Part shown: piece after piece, positions 10,379 to 19,616 of the stretch | How the letters are laid out: the number at the start of each line of letters is the position of its first letter | Position numbering within the stretch: the first letter of the stretch is position 1 | Assembly: GCF_028309625.1 (NCBI RefSeq) | Contig: NZ_JAQMHR010000001.1 | Location: forward strand, 1-64,000 | DNA from: Trichococcus sp. K1Tr | GTDB lineage: Bacteria; Bacillota; Bacilli; Lactobacillales; Aerococcaceae | Length of the DNA: 64,000 nt | Direction of reading: 5' to 3' | Position numbers and translations under genes: made by a program | Notes under the pieces: generated by a model | Seen by the model: only the letters and a program-made list of their open reading frames with translations | Databases searched by the model: none | What the model was told of the DNA's origin: nothing

Positions 10379-11806
10379 TTAAGGGATGATCAACACTTGG
10401 CCGACACGGATAAGATTCGGATTGGTTATGCCGTTAGCATTCACGAGTTGCGTGATGGTTACGCCATAACGAAGCGCGATCGCATATAAAGTATCCCCGG
10501 CTTTGACTGTATAGGACGTTCCGGTTGTCGGTGTAGTTGGAGTCGTCGGCGTTCCGGTGCCAGGTATCGTCAATACCTGGCCGATACTGATCAGATTGGC
10601 GTTCGCGATGTTATTGGCGGTAACGATCTGTTGGACCGTCACGCCATACCGCAAGGCGATGGCATACAAGGTATCCCCGGCTTTGACTGTGTAAGTTGTT
10701 CCGGTCGTCGGCGTTGTAGGAGTCGTAGGTGTTGTCGGCGTGCTTGTTCCCGGAATCGTCAACACTTGTCCGACGCGGATCAGGTTGGCGTTTGTGATGC
10801 CATTTGCATTAACGATCGCTTGGACCGTCACACCATACCGCAAGGCGATGGCATACAGGGTATCCCCGGCTTTGACTGTATAGGATGTGCCGGTCGTCGG
10901 CGTTGTAGGAGTCGTAGGTGTTGTCGGCGTGCCTGTTCCCGGAATCGTCAACACTTGTCCGACGCGGATCAGGTTGGCGTTTGTGATGCCATTGGCGTTA
11001 ACGATCGCTTGGACCGTCACACCATACCGCAAGGCGATTGCATAAAGGGTGTCACCCGCTTGGACGGTGTAGTTGGTTCCTGAACCTGTTCCCGGCGTGC
11101 TTGTGGTGTTCATTAGCTGAGAAAGGGTCACGAACGAGTAGCCCATCGCACGCAGCTGATTGATCATGTTCGGCAATGCGGCAGTTGTCCCATTTGCGCC
11201 GTATCCGGCATGCAGCAATACGATGGCTCCCGGTACGACGTTGTTGATGACGCGGTTGTAGATGTCAGTGGCTGAATTGCCTGTCCAGTCGAGCGAGTCG
11301 ATTGTCCACTGGAATGTGTAAGTATATCCGGCGTTTCCGACAGTTTGCAGGACGGTACTGTTATAGGATCCGAAAGGAGCGCGGAAAAATGGTTTTGTGC
11401 TCTTGCCGGTGAGGTTTGCGATGATTGTTTCGGTTCGGTTGAGTTGGTTTGTCATCTCGGTTGTCGATACGGTTGTGAAATCCGGATGATTATAGGAGTG
11501 GTTTCCGATGTCATGGCCAGCTGCGACAATGTTCTTGATTGCCTGTGGATGATTTTCAGCACCTTGACCAGTGAGGAAGAAAGTGGCTTTTACATTATTG
11601 GCTGATAATGTGTTCAGAATTGATTGGATATAATATCCGTCCGATCCATCATCAAACGTTAAGGCAACAACCTTATTGGATGTAGAACCTTGGTAAATAA
11701 TCTGCGAGGTAGCAGCCAAAGCAGGAGTTGCCGAAAAGGTGAAGAAAAGCAGGAGCGAAAGGATGACTCCGAATAAATGTCTGAACCCCTTTCTTGAGGT
11801 GTTCAT
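10379..11806 (-). CDS. Secreted polysaccharide deacetylase with four LysM domains
   Basis: A 475-residue exported protein. A signal peptide (cleavage near TPALAA, residue ~32) is followed by a NodB/CE4 domain (~45-225) with TFDDG, the metal-binding HSYNH, the RAPFGS motif and the C-terminal LLHAG. Four LysM domains then run to the C-terminus, joined by Thr-Pro linkers. CE4 enzymes with LysM modules typically N-deacetylate peptidoglycan GlcNAc or MurNAc, which protects against lysozyme. That role is inferred here. The start ATG follows GAGGAA. The first three LysM repeats are nearly identical in DNA. Confidence 0.92.
   Translation of the reverse strand: MNTSRKGFRHLFGVILSLLLFFTFSATPALAATSQIIYQGSTSNKVVALTFDDGSDGYYIQSILNTLSANNVKATFFLTGQGAENHPQAIKNIVAAGHDIGNHSYNHPDFTTVSTTEMTNQLNRTETIIANLTGKSTKPFFRAPFGSYNSTVLQTVGNAGYTYTFQWTIDSLDWTGNSATDIYNRVINNVVPGAIVLLHAGYGANGTTAALPNMINQLRAMGYSFVTLSQLMNTTSTPGTGSGTNYTVQAGDTLYAIALRYGVTVQAIVNANGITNANLIRVGQVLTIPGTGTPTTPTTPTTPTTGTSYTVKAGDTLYAIALRYGVTVQAIVNANGITNANLIRVGQVLTIPGTSTPTTPTTPTTPTTGTTYTVKAGDTLYAIALRYGVTVQQIVTANNIANANLISIGQVLTIPGTGTPTTPTTPTTGTSYTVKAGDTLYAIALRYGVTITQLVNANGITNPNLIRVGQVLIIP
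10381..11076 (-). repeat. Tandem LysM-plus-linker coding repeats
   Basis: Four in-frame units, with a period of 189 bp or 180 bp, encode [18 protein letters not shown]-type LysM domains with (PTT)n linkers. The linkers differ by whole PTT units. This pattern invites recombination and copy-number change. Confidence 0.85.
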
Positions 11807-12134
11807 TTTTATTCCTCTTTTCTATTGCAGCCTGTGCGACACGGTTGACGTGACAGCGTTGAAAGCCAAGTGCCTGTGAATTGTGATTTTGGCAAAAAAA
11901 TGGATTGGCTCAGTTCTTTCCCACACTTACATTTTACCATAAACGTTTAGGTGATGGTATGAAAACGCATGCAAACAGATGGGCGGTTAGCCTGGAAATG
12001 TCAGGGATTATTCTGAAATTGTTAGGATTTTGCAAAATAAGACTGCTATAGATTGAAAAAACCCGGATTTTTGGTAAAATACTTGAGTGATGGTATTATT
12101 ATCTTTCGTTCATCGGGAAGAAAGCAGGTTGCAA
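11807..12134. other. Divergent intergenic region, deacetylase / flippase
   Basis: About 330 bp. A minus-strand extended -10 (TGGTAAAAT, on the plus strand at 11931-11939) probably drives the deacetylase. A plus-strand promoter for the flippase gene lies at 12053-12080. A 30-codon frame at 11959-12051 behind AGGTG is also visible but unconvincing. I see no other gene. Confidence 0.5.
12053..12080 (+). promoter_or_regulatory. Promoter of flippase gene
   Basis: TTGAAA and TAAAAT are 16 bp apart, with an extended -10 (TGGTAAAAT). The expected transcript start is about 45 nt before the chosen ATG. Confidence 0.65.
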
Positions 12135-13793
12135 ATGTCAACAGATAGAAAAATTAACGAAGAAAATGAAACAACCAACAATAAGATGGTGCAGGGGACT
12201 TTTTGGATGACTTTCGGGAGCATTTTTTCCCGCTTGATCGGCGCTCTCTACATCATCCCATGGAATGCCTTGATGGGCTCGACGGATGCGGCCAACACGG
12301 CCAATGCCCTTTATTCGATAGGCTACACACCTTATCAGCTGTTCCTTTCGATCGGGATAGCAGGCTTCCCTGCAGCGATGTCCAAGCAGGTGGCCCAATA
12401 CAATGCAAAAAATCAATATCGCACCGGTATCGACATCTTCAAGAAGAGCATGTTCTTCATGATTTTGACGGGCGCCGTCAGTGCCGCATTGATGTACGGT
12501 TTGGCACCGTTGATCGCTGAGAACAGCCCGGCAGCTTCGCCTGAAGACGGAGCATTGGTTATTCGGGCGTTGGCTCCGGCTTTATTGCTGGTGCCAGGCA
12601 TGAGTTTGATGCGCGGTTTTTTCCAGGGCTATCAGGATATGGTGCCTTCAGCGATCTCGCAAGTGTTCGAACAGGTCGGCAGGGTAATCTACATTCTGGG
12701 AGCCACCTACATTGTGATGCAACTTCTGGATGGCAGCATCGCCACAGCTGTTGCGCATTCCACTTTCGCGGCGTTGGTGGGCGCGATTGTTGCAACCATC
12801 ATCCTACTTTTTTATTACAAAAAGAAAATGGCCGAATATCAGCCATTGATCGCCAACAGTGAACCTTCCAGCAACATCCAGACCACTGCGGCCATCAAGA
12901 GCATGTTGCAGGAATCGATCCCGTTCATCCTGATCGGCTCAGGCATCACTTTCGCTAAGCTGATCGATCAAGTGACGTTCAAACCGATGATGGAGAACCT
13001 GACGAGCTACTCCGGCAAAGAAATCGAAGATCTTTTCGGACTGTTCAGTTTCAACGCCGACAAATTGATCATGATCATCGTTTCCTTGGCGGTCGGAATG
13101 GCCACAGCCGCGGTTCCACTGATTGCTGCCGAGTTCACGAAAGGAAACTTCCGTGTGCTGCAGAGCCAGGTGAGGGAGATCATCCAATTGTTCGCTTTCA
13201 TCATGCTGCCGGCATCATTGGGGATGATGATCGTTTCAGAACCGATTTACAACGTGTTCTATCCGCTTCATCCGGTAGGTCCTACGCTATTGGCGGTATC
13301 GGCTCTGATGAGCATCGTTTTGGGTCTGTTCACGGTTCTCGGGTCGATTTTGCAGTCTTTGAGCCGACATAAGACAATGATCTCCTATCTGCTGGTTGGG
13401 CTTGCGGTCAAAGTGCTCATGCAGTATCCGATGTTGGCTTTGTTCGATACGGCAGGCGCATTGGTTGCGACGACGATCGGATTCATCGTGACTGTGCTGT
13501 TGAGCGGTTGGAAAATCTATCACCTGACCCATTTCGGGCTGGTTGACACATTGCGGAAAACCGGGAAAATTTTGGCAGTCGCCTTGGTCATGACGGCCTG
13601 CGCGTTTATCGCCTTGAAAGCCAGCATGCTGGTCATTCCGATCGATCGCAAGTTGACGGCACTTGTGGTTGTCGCCATCGTAGCGGCAGTCGGAGGCTTC
13701 GTCTACTTGTTCCTGACCCTGAAATTACGCATCGCTGATGACATTTTGGGCGCCAAAGCAAACGGCCTGCGCAGAAAAATGCGCATCAAATAA
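12135..13793 (+). CDS. MOP-family flippase, YtgP/MurJ-like
   Basis: A 552-residue polytopic membrane protein with about 14 predicted helices and a basic C-terminal tail. The N-terminal pattern VQGTFWMTFGSIFSRLIGALY and the central GMATAAVPLIAAEF are typical of the polysaccharide-export/SpoVB/YtgP group. Family members such as Bacillus YtgP (Amj-redundant MurJ) flip lipid II across the membrane, and that is the likely role. A longer frame begins at 12087, but the ATG at 12135 has AAGCAGG at a 6-nt distance. It is followed by an rRNA pseudouridine synthase gene, as in Bacillus ytgP-ytzG. Confidence 0.85.
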   Translation: MSTDRKINEENETTNNKMVQGTFWMTFGSIFSRLIGALYIIPWNALMGSTDAANTANALYSIGYTPYQLFLSIGIAGFPAAMSKQVAQYNAKNQYRTGIDIFKKSMFFMILTGAVSAALMYGLAPLIAENSPAASPEDGALVIRALAPALLLVPGMSLMRGFFQGYQDMVPSAISQVFEQVGRVIYILGATYIVMQLLDGSIATAVAHSTFAALVGAIVATIILLFYYKKKMAEYQPLIANSEPSSNIQTTAAIKSMLQESIPFILIGSGITFAKLIDQVTFKPMMENLTSYSGKEIEDLFGLFSFNADKLIMIIVSLAVGMATAAVPLIAAEFTKGNFRVLQSQVREIIQLFAFIMLPASLGMMIVSEPIYNVFYPLHPVGPTLLAVSALMSIVLGLFTVLGSILQSLSRHKTMISYLLVGLAVKVLMQYPMLALFDTAGALVATTIGFIVTVLLSGWKIYHLTHFGLVDTLRKTGKILAVALVMTACAFIALKASMLVIPIDRKLTALVVVAIVAAVGGFVYLFLTLKLRIADDILGAKANGLRRKMRIK

Positions 13794-13801
13794 AATAAAC
13801 A

Positions 13802-13838
13802 AAACCGAAAAGCAGCCTTAGTGGGTGCTTTTTGGTTT
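13802..13838 (+). terminator. Hairpin between flippase and pseudouridine synthase
   Basis: AAACCGAAAAGCAGCC pairs imperfectly with GGTGCTTTTTGGTTT. There is no clean T tract after it, so it may be only a partial terminator or an mRNA-stabilising stem. Confidence 0.4.
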
Positions 13839-13854
13839 ATAAGGGAGAAAAAAT

Positions 13855-14598
13855 ATGCGTTTGGATAAACTGCTGTCGAATTCCGGATTCGGATCGAGAA
13901 AAGAAGTCAAAGTGTTATTGAAAAAGAAATGGGTGACGGTCAATGGGGAAATTGAAACGAAAGCCGAAGCCAAAGTGGACAGCGAAAAGGACACAATTCT
14001 GGTCGGTGGTGATCCTGTCAGCTATCAGGAATACATTTACCTGATGATGAATAAGCCACAGGGCGTCCTCAGTGCGACGGAGGATAATCACCAAAAGACG
14101 GTCATCGACCTGTTGGCTTTCGAACTGCATCAGCAGGAACTCTTTCCCGTGGGCCGACTGGACAAGGATACGGAAGGGTTGCTGCTGTTGACGAACGATG
14201 GCCAATTGGCGCATTTCCTGCTGTCACCGAAACGGCATGTGGACAAGGTCTACTTCGCGGAAGTAGCCGGACGGATGACGGAAGAAGACCAAAAAGCCTT
14301 TACTGAAGGACTCATACTGGAAGATGGTTACCGTTGCCTGCCGGCAAAACTGGAGCTCCTGCGCTATGATGAAGAAAAGGATTGTTCAGAGGTGGAAATC
14401 ACGATCAAAGAAGGGAAGTTCCATCAAGTGAAACGGATGGTACTGGCCTGCGGGAAAGAGGTCACTTTCCTGAAAAGGTTGACAATGGGGCCTTTGCATT
14501 TGGATGAGCAATTGGCAAAAGGGGACTATCGCCCATTGCGCGATGAGGAACTTGCAGCATTGCGGGAACATCTGCCGGAGTCGATTAAAAAAGGCTAA
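13855..14598 (+). CDS. 16S rRNA pseudouridine synthase, RsuA family
   Basis: A 247-residue cytosolic enzyme. The N-terminal S4 RNA-binding domain (MRLDKLLSNSGFGSRKEVK...) is followed by the RsuA/RluB catalytic domain with the signature GRLDKDTEGLLL around residues 100-111, which includes the catalytic Asp. It should isomerise a specific uridine in rRNA, and RsuA itself modifies 16S U516. Length and neighbour agree with Bacillus YtzG. The start follows GGGAGAAAA. Confidence 0.9.
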   Translation: MRLDKLLSNSGFGSRKEVKVLLKKKWVTVNGEIETKAEAKVDSEKDTILVGGDPVSYQEYIYLMMNKPQGVLSATEDNHQKTVIDLLAFELHQQELFPVGRLDKDTEGLLLLTNDGQLAHFLLSPKRHVDKVYFAEVAGRMTEEDQKAFTEGLILEDGYRCLPAKLELLRYDEEKDCSEVEITIKEGKFHQVKRMVLACGKEVTFLKRLTMGPLHLDEQLAKGDYRPLRDEELAALREHLPESIKKG

Positions 14599-14637
14599 GA
14601 AATTGTGGGTTGTTGGGCCTAAATACCAAGCTTTTAT

Positions 14638-14665
14638 TTGGTTATTTTGCCAAAAATGATATGAT
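14638..14665 (+). promoter_or_regulatory. Likely pepV promoter
   Basis: TTGGTT and TATGAT are 16 bp apart, 35 bp before the pepV start codon. Confidence 0.5.
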
Positions 14666-14699
14666 GATAGCATGATATTTTAAGTTAGGATGTGTGCGT

Positions 14700-16103
14700 A
14701 TGGAAATCAATTGGAAAAAAGAAGTGGAAGTCAGAAAAACGGAACTGCTCGAGGATTTGTTCACATTATTGCGGATCGACAGTGTGCGGGACGATTCGAA
14801 AATAACCCCTGATGCCCCGGTCGGACCAGGCCCTAAAGAAGCTCTTGAAGCTTTCTTGGCTATCGGCGAACGCGACGGTTTCATCACGAAAAATGTCGGC
14901 AATCTGGCTGGACATATCGAATTCGGCGAAGGCGAAGAATTGATGGGCGTATTCGGCCACGTCGATGTTGTCCCTACCGGAACTGGTTGGGATACGGATC
15001 CCTTCGTGCCTGTCATCATCGATGACCGCATCTACGCCCGCGGATCCAGCGATGACAAGGGGCCTACGATGGCAGCTTATTATGCATTGAAGATCATCCG
15101 CGACCTGAAATTGCCGATCTCCAAAAAGGTCCGCGTCATCATCGGCACGGATGAAGAGAGCGGCTGGAAATGCATGGACCACTATCTTGAAAACGAACGG
15201 ATTCCGGATTTCGGTTTTTCTCCGGATGCCGAGTTCCCGATCATCAATGGTGAAAAAGGCATGCAGACATTCATGGTCCAATTCAGAGGCGACAACAAAG
15301 GCGGCAAGAACGAGCTATTGAGCTTTGATGCAGGCCTGCGCGAAAACATGGTCCCTCAGGATGCGACTGCCGTATTCATCAGCCCGGAGGTCGACAAAAT
15401 TGAGCAGGCATTCGCTGCTTTCCTTGAAAACAATCCGGTCAAAGGAACGATTTCTGTGGAAGGCGACCAAGTAACTGTCGAATTGATCGGTAAAGCCGCT
15501 CACGGCATGAATCCGGCTGCCGGCGTGAACGCGGGCACTTATCTTGCCACTTTCCTGAACAAATTCAACTTCGGCGGACAAGCGGCCACTTTCCTCGAAT
15601 TGATCGCGGACCGCATCCACCTGCAGCATGATGCACAGAAATTGAACTTGGCTTACACGGATTCGGTCATGGGCGGATTGACCATGAATGCCGGCATTTT
15701 CACCTTCACACCTACAACCGGCGGCGAAGTGGCTTTGAACTTCCGTTACCCGCAAGGGGTTTCCGAAGAAGGCATCGAAATCAAGTTGGAAGCGGCATTG
15801 GCTTCTTATGGCGTGACGATCGCAAAAGGCGGACACGGCAAATTGCCGCATTACGTCCCTGCTGACGATCCGTTGGTCAAAACGTTGTTGGCTGTCTACG
15901 AAAAACATACAGGCCTGAAGGGGCATGAACAATCCATCGGCGGCGGAACCTACGGACGCCTGTTGGAACGCGGCGTTGCCTATGGCGCGATGTTCCCCGA
16001 CAGCATCGATACGATGCACCAAGCGAACGAATTCATCGCTCTGGATGATCTATTCCGCGCGACCGCCATCTACGCGGATGCCATGTACGAGCTATTGAAA
16101 TAA
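14700..16103 (+). CDS. pepV: Dipeptidase PepV (M20 family)
   Basis: A 467-residue cytosolic zinc dipeptidase that cleaves a broad range of dipeptides, a typical lactic acid bacterial enzyme for peptide nutrition. The Zn and catalytic residues line up with Lactobacillus PepV: H87 in GHVDVVPTG, D119 in SSDDKGP, and the Glu pair 152-153 in TDEESG. The ATG at 14700 has TTAGGA 9 nt upstream, and an in-frame GTG two codons earlier is a weaker choice. It has its own promoter and a strong terminator. Confidence 0.95.
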   Translation: MEINWKKEVEVRKTELLEDLFTLLRIDSVRDDSKITPDAPVGPGPKEALEAFLAIGERDGFITKNVGNLAGHIEFGEGEELMGVFGHVDVVPTGTGWDTDPFVPVIIDDRIYARGSSDDKGPTMAAYYALKIIRDLKLPISKKVRVIIGTDEESGWKCMDHYLENERIPDFGFSPDAEFPIINGEKGMQTFMVQFRGDNKGGKNELLSFDAGLRENMVPQDATAVFISPEVDKIEQAFAAFLENNPVKGTISVEGDQVTVELIGKAAHGMNPAAGVNAGTYLATFLNKFNFGGQAATFLELIADRIHLQHDAQKLNLAYTDSVMGGLTMNAGIFTFTPTTGGEVALNFRYPQGVSEEGIEIKLEAALASYGVTIAKGGHGKLPHYVPADDPLVKTLLAVYEKHTGLKGHEQSIGGGTYGRLLERGVAYGAMFPDSIDTMHQANEFIALDDLFRATAIYADAMYELLK

Positions 16104-16132
16104 ATATACTATTTAATAGTTTTATACCGTTA

Positions 16133-16172
16133 AAAAAACAGAAATGCTGTTCAATCAGCATTTCTGTTTTTT
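16133..16172 (+). terminator. pepV terminator
   Basis: AACAGAAATGCTG/CAGCATTTCTGTT with a 6-nt loop and a T tract. The preceding A tract makes it usable from the opposite strand too. Confidence 0.85.
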
Positions 16173-16197
16173 GGTATATCCACCTCAGGCCGATTCG

Positions 16198-16944
16198 TCA
16201 TCCCGAAAAATTCCTTCTTCTGGAAATTTCAAAGGGCGCGTAAAGGACAGCCCAGACGATGACGATGGATCCGAGGACCGCAATCAAGTAGCCGGGTGTT
16301 CCCAGCCATTTGTCGAAAAGTACTAGTATCGTCCCTGTTTCTATTTGGTTCAGGAACATATAATTGCTGCCGATTGTTTGGTTGACCCAGAAAGCTATGC
16401 CGACGAAAGGCGCTGCCAAGTAGATGGAATACGGTAAGTTTTTGATATCCGGATGAAAGCCATCACCGAACACAAAAAGCAAAGGAAGCAGAATCAGCAG
16501 TAGGTGTGTCAGAGTATATTCCACAAAATTGAAACTTAAAAGAGGATAAGGCCCCAGATTAGGATTTGCCATGGCAACCAATCCGCCCGGCAAACTGATT
16601 CCATACATGAATTCTTGCAACAGCCGATTGTTTGAAAAAACAGCGGCCGTCCCCACTATTGCCGATACGCTGCAGAGGTGCAACGGAAGCAACAGATTTA
16701 AAAAGAAGGAAAAATCACCGAAAAAGGCACACCAAATCCAGCGCGAAAAATAAAGCATAACCAATAAGGCAACTATCGTTATTTTTGTATTTCTTCGCAC
16801 AAAATCAGCCTGCTTGCGATAGAGCTGAATTATCAAAAAGATGATGATAAAAGATAGGATAAGGACAATAATATGAGCTGAGCTGAATGTTCCCACGCCC
16901 ATCCCGCTTGGCAAATCTGATTCAAAAGTCCAAAAGTATGACAT
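16198..16944 (-). CDS. YwaF-type membrane protein (TIGR02206)
   Basis: A 248-residue membrane protein with seven predicted helices. The pattern LLPLHLCSVSAIVGTAAVF, the acidic FGDG loop and the final basic tail match the YwaF/TIGR02206 group, whose function is unknown. The start ATG follows AGAGGGTG at good spacing. It is monocistronic and convergent with pepV. The family assignment is by pattern recognition only. Confidence 0.75.
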   Translation of the reverse strand: MSYFWTFESDLPSGMGVGTFSSAHIIVLILSFIIIFLIIQLYRKQADFVRRNTKITIVALLVMLYFSRWIWCAFFGDFSFFLNLLLPLHLCSVSAIVGTAAVFSNNRLLQEFMYGISLPGGLVAMANPNLGPYPLLSFNFVEYTLTHLLLILLPLLFVFGDGFHPDIKNLPYSIYLAAPFVGIAFWVNQTIGSNYMFLNQIETGTILVLFDKWLGTPGYLIAVLGSIVIVWAVLYAPFEISRRRNFSG

Positions 16945-17214
16945 GCTTACACCCTCTTTCGCGAATGAAGTGGACTATTTTCTGAAGGGTATTTTGTTCG
17001 CCCTAATTTTACCGTTCATGATGGTTATACACCATATATAGCATCTGTTTTCATTGTGTTTTCCAGGCATGCAGCTCAGCCAATATCCGGATCGGGTAGC
17101 AGAGATTTGCCAATTCAGCTTCTATTCCTTAAAATGAGGGGGTGAAGGCTGACCCTTGCAGCAAAAAGATAGCAAAACAGCCCATACTAAAGAATCGAAG
17201 GGAGACCTGTAATC

Positions 17215-17646
17215 ATGACATTGAAAGAAAGAGTAAACAAAGATTTCATCCAAGCAAGAAAAGACAAAGATACATTGAAGGCGGATGTCCTGCGTCTCAT
17301 CAAAACGGAGTACGATTCTTTCCTGATCGACAACAAACGCGAGATGACCGAAGCAGAGCAAATCCATGTTTTTCTGAAGGATATCAAGAAAAACAACGAA
17401 GCAATCGACTATGCGAAACAAGTCGACCGCACGGATCTGATTGAAGAGAACCAGAAAAAATTGGCCATTCTGGAGGCGTATGTCCCCAAAATGATGGACG
17501 AAAGAGAAGTCCGCTTCTTTTTGGCCGAAAATGGGGTAGCCGAAATGCCGTTGAAGGATGCGATGAAATTCTCGATGCAAGTGCTGGACGGAAAAGCCGA
17601 CAAAGCGCTCGTCTCCAAAATCATCAAAGAACTGTTGGCAAAATAA
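17215..17646 (+). CDS. GatB/YqeY domain protein
   Basis: A 143-residue soluble protein composed of the YqeY domain that also forms the C-terminus of GatB and GatE. The N-terminal MTLKERVNKDFIQARKDKD, the EAYVPKMMDE motif near residue 88 and the basic C-terminal VSKIIKELLAK are characteristic. In GatB this domain binds tRNA, but the role of the free protein is not established. The ATG follows GAAGGGAG. The long minus-strand frame over the same DNA is an antisense shadow. Confidence 0.9.
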   Translation: MTLKERVNKDFIQARKDKDTLKADVLRLIKTEYDSFLIDNKREMTEAEQIHVFLKDIKKNNEAIDYAKQVDRTDLIEENQKKLAILEAYVPKMMDEREVRFFLAENGVAEMPLKDAMKFSMQVLDGKADKALVSKIIKELLAK

Positions 17647-17657
17647 TGCATCAGACA

Positions 17658-17697
17658 AGAAAAGGACTGCGCGGCTCAAGCTGCACGGTCCTTTTCT
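17658..17697 (+). terminator. Terminator after yqeY-like gene
   Basis: AGAAAAGGAC/GTCCTTTTCT with a partly paired centre. It can act on both strands. Confidence 0.75.
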
Positions 17698-17758
17698 GAA
17701 GTGAAATCCAAGGTTCCTCCGCCCTGAATCTTTCAAGTGATCAGTAATAGGCGAATAA

Positions 17759-17938
17759 TCAGTCTTTTTTGATCCATTTGTTTCCGGCTTTGTTTGTAGG
17801 TGGAAGTCTGTGCCCTTCGACAATATGGACTTCTTTGCTGCCGGTGATTTTGCCCCCTCTAGGGCCAACTTCTTTGTAGACGCCAGGAGGAAGATTATCC
17901 GTACCCGGTTTGTGCAAATCTTTTTGATCGATTTTCAT
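17759..17938 (-). CDS. Small YjzC-like protein, unknown function
   Basis: A 59-residue, highly charged soluble protein with the pattern PPGVYKEVGPRGGK and then EGHRLPPT and GNKWIKKD at the C-terminus. This Gly/Pro-plus-Trp pattern recalls the small YjzC family of Firmicutes. I do not know a function. The frame is open upstream, but AAAGGAG sits 8 nt before the ATG at 17938, which fixes this start. It lies alone between yqeY and the M23 hydrolase. Confidence 0.7.
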   Translation of the reverse strand: MKIDQKDLHKPGTDNLPPGVYKEVGPRGGKITGSKEVHIVEGHRLPPTNKAGNKWIKKD

Positions 17939-18125
17939 GTTTATTGCTCCTTTCTTTCCTGAAGAGCGACGGCGGAGGCACTGCTTGGTATAGTTTAAGT
18001 ATATCGCTGCAAGCGCAAACAATCAAATGGTGGCTGTCTTCGGAAGGTATTGTGCAAATTTGAACAATATTTCAGGATTTCCGACTGCTGTAACAAATTG
18101 AAATACAATTGTCATATTTCTATCA

Positions 18126-18153
18126 TGTAATAGTATTTTAATTTTGATATACT
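18126..18153 (+). promoter_or_regulatory. Promoter and WalR-like site of the M23 hydrolase
   Basis: An extended -10 TGATATACT (18145-18153) lies 35 nt before the start. Just upstream, TGTAAT-N5-TTTAAT (18126-18142) matches the WalR consensus TGTWAH-N5-TGTWAH in 11 of 12 positions and would cover the -35 region. WalKR controls such hydrolases in many Firmicutes. Its use here is inference. Confidence 0.45.
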
Positions 18154-18187
18154 TCATCTCGTAGAAGAAACAGGAGGAGAAGTATAA

Positions 18188-19501
18188 TTGGGAAAAAAAC
18201 ATATCGCGTTGTTCGCATCAATCTTATTGCTTAGTCCGATTGCAGGTGGATTTACTGCTCAAGCGGCTACATTGGAAGAATTACAACAACAAAAAGATGC
18301 TTTGCAATTAGAAACGAATACGATTCAATCGCAGATTGAAGAAAAATCAAATTCATTGAATACTTTGGAATCCGAAAAATCAAACTTGGAAACAAAAGTG
18401 AATGAACTTCAATCGCAATTGGATGAATTGATGAATCGATTAGCGGCTCAAGAACAAAAATTAGCTGATATCGAATCAAAAATTCTGGAATTGCAAGCTG
18501 AAATTGAAGCATTACAAGTGGTCATCGACCAGAGAACCGAAAAATTAAATACGCAGGCTCGTTATATCCAAACGGATGCGGGTGTTACGGATATAGCTTC
18601 AATGCTGTTGTCTTCAGAGAATTTCTCTGACCTAGTCGGAAAAATCACGGTCGTTTCAAAGATTGTGACTGCCAACAAGGACATCGTGGAACAACAGGAA
18701 GCAGATCAGCAAAAAGTCGAAGACAGCAAAGTTGCTGTTGAAGAAGAAAAACTTGCTGCTGAAGCATTGAGACAAGACATTCTGATTTCAAAAAATAATG
18801 TCGTAGCCCAAAAAGCTGAAATCGACGTCCAAATCGCGCAAGTAATCGAGAACTACGAGTTGACTGAAGCCGAGAAAAATGGCTTGGAATCAACCAGAGC
18901 TGACTTGGCTGCACAAACAGAAACAATCAGCAATGACATGGCGGCTGAACAAGCCCGCATCACAGCTGAAGCCATCGCAGTAGCCGAGGCAGAAGCAGCA
19001 GCCATCGCAGCAGCGGAAGCTGCCGCAGCAGCAACGGCAGCTAATAATCTGACGGCATCAGCAGCACCGACTACGACTGCATCCAGTAGTTATACTGTAA
19101 ACTCTAATGGTTTCATAAAACCAGCCAGTGGATACTATTCATCCCCTTACGGATATCGTCTTTCACCGATAACTGGTGGCTATGAATTGCATAGAGGGCA
19201 AGATATTGCAGGCAGCGGAGCGATTTCAGCAGCGCAATCCGGTACAGTGGAGACAGCTACTTATCATGCAAGCTATGGCTATTATGTCGTCATCAATCAC
19301 GGCACAATTAATGGAGTAAACGTTAAAACTTTATATGCCCACATGCAACCAGGGTTATTGGTCGCGCCTGGACAAACCGTGAGCCAAGGGCAACAAATTG
19401 GAATAATGGGTACAACAGGGGATTCAACTGGGGTTCATCTCCATTTTGAAGTTCAAGAAAATGGCGGATTAGTTGATCCGCTTACTTATATCGGTGGCTA
19501 A
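18188..19501 (+). CDS. PcsB/CwlO-like coiled-coil M23 peptidoglycan hydrolase
   Basis: A 437-residue secreted protein. A signal peptide (~1-27, ending AQA) precedes a long coiled coil (~28-260) rich in Gln, Glu and Leu heptads. An Ala-rich linker (~262-300) leads to a C-terminal M23 domain (~310-437) with Zn ligands in LHRGQD and HLHFE. The layout is that of CwlO/PcsB-type hydrolases that FtsEX activates through the coiled coil during growth and division. Its M23 domain is about 70% identical by eye to that in the 4337-7483 autolysin. The start is TTG, 8 nt after AGGAGGAG. Confidence 0.9.
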   Translation: MGKKHIALFASILLLSPIAGGFTAQAATLEELQQQKDALQLETNTIQSQIEEKSNSLNTLESEKSNLETKVNELQSQLDELMNRLAAQEQKLADIESKILELQAEIEALQVVIDQRTEKLNTQARYIQTDAGVTDIASMLLSSENFSDLVGKITVVSKIVTANKDIVEQQEADQQKVEDSKVAVEEEKLAAEALRQDILISKNNVVAQKAEIDVQIAQVIENYELTEAEKNGLESTRADLAAQTETISNDMAAEQARITAEAIAVAEAEAAAIAAAEAAAAATAANNLTASAAPTTTASSSYTVNSNGFIKPASGYYSSPYGYRLSPITGGYELHRGQDIAGSGAISAAQSGTVETATYHASYGYYVVINHGTINGVNVKTLYAHMQPGLLVAPGQTVSQGQQIGIMGTTGDSTGVHLHFEVQENGGLVDPLTYIGG

Positions 19502-19516
19502 TATAATAAAAATTTG

Positions 19517-19546
19517 AAGAGATTGGGAGTTCCCAGTCTCTTTTTT
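19517..19546 (+). terminator. Terminator of the M23 hydrolase gene
   Basis: AAGAGATTGGGA pairs with TCCCAGTCTCTT around a tight loop and is followed by a T tract. Confidence 0.85.
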
Positions 19547-19616
19547 CTGCCGTTGGGTGAAAAGTCAGTAGTAAATGGAGTATAATAGCGAATATGTTGA
19601 ACTGAGGAGTTACAAA

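Noticed and set aside
10381-11076. Regular ~180-190 bp repeats considered as a CRISPR-like or satellite array
   Set aside because: They are in-frame LysM-coding repeats with Thr-Pro linkers. Unit size and coding pattern do not fit CRISPR.
11959-12051. 30-codon frame in the deacetylase/flippase gap
   Set aside because: Weak AGGTG site only, position over divergent promoters, and no other support.
17122-17868. 248-codon minus-strand frame over the YqeY gene
   Set aside because: The plus-strand YqeY-domain gene has a good ribosome site and family motifs. The minus frame has neither.
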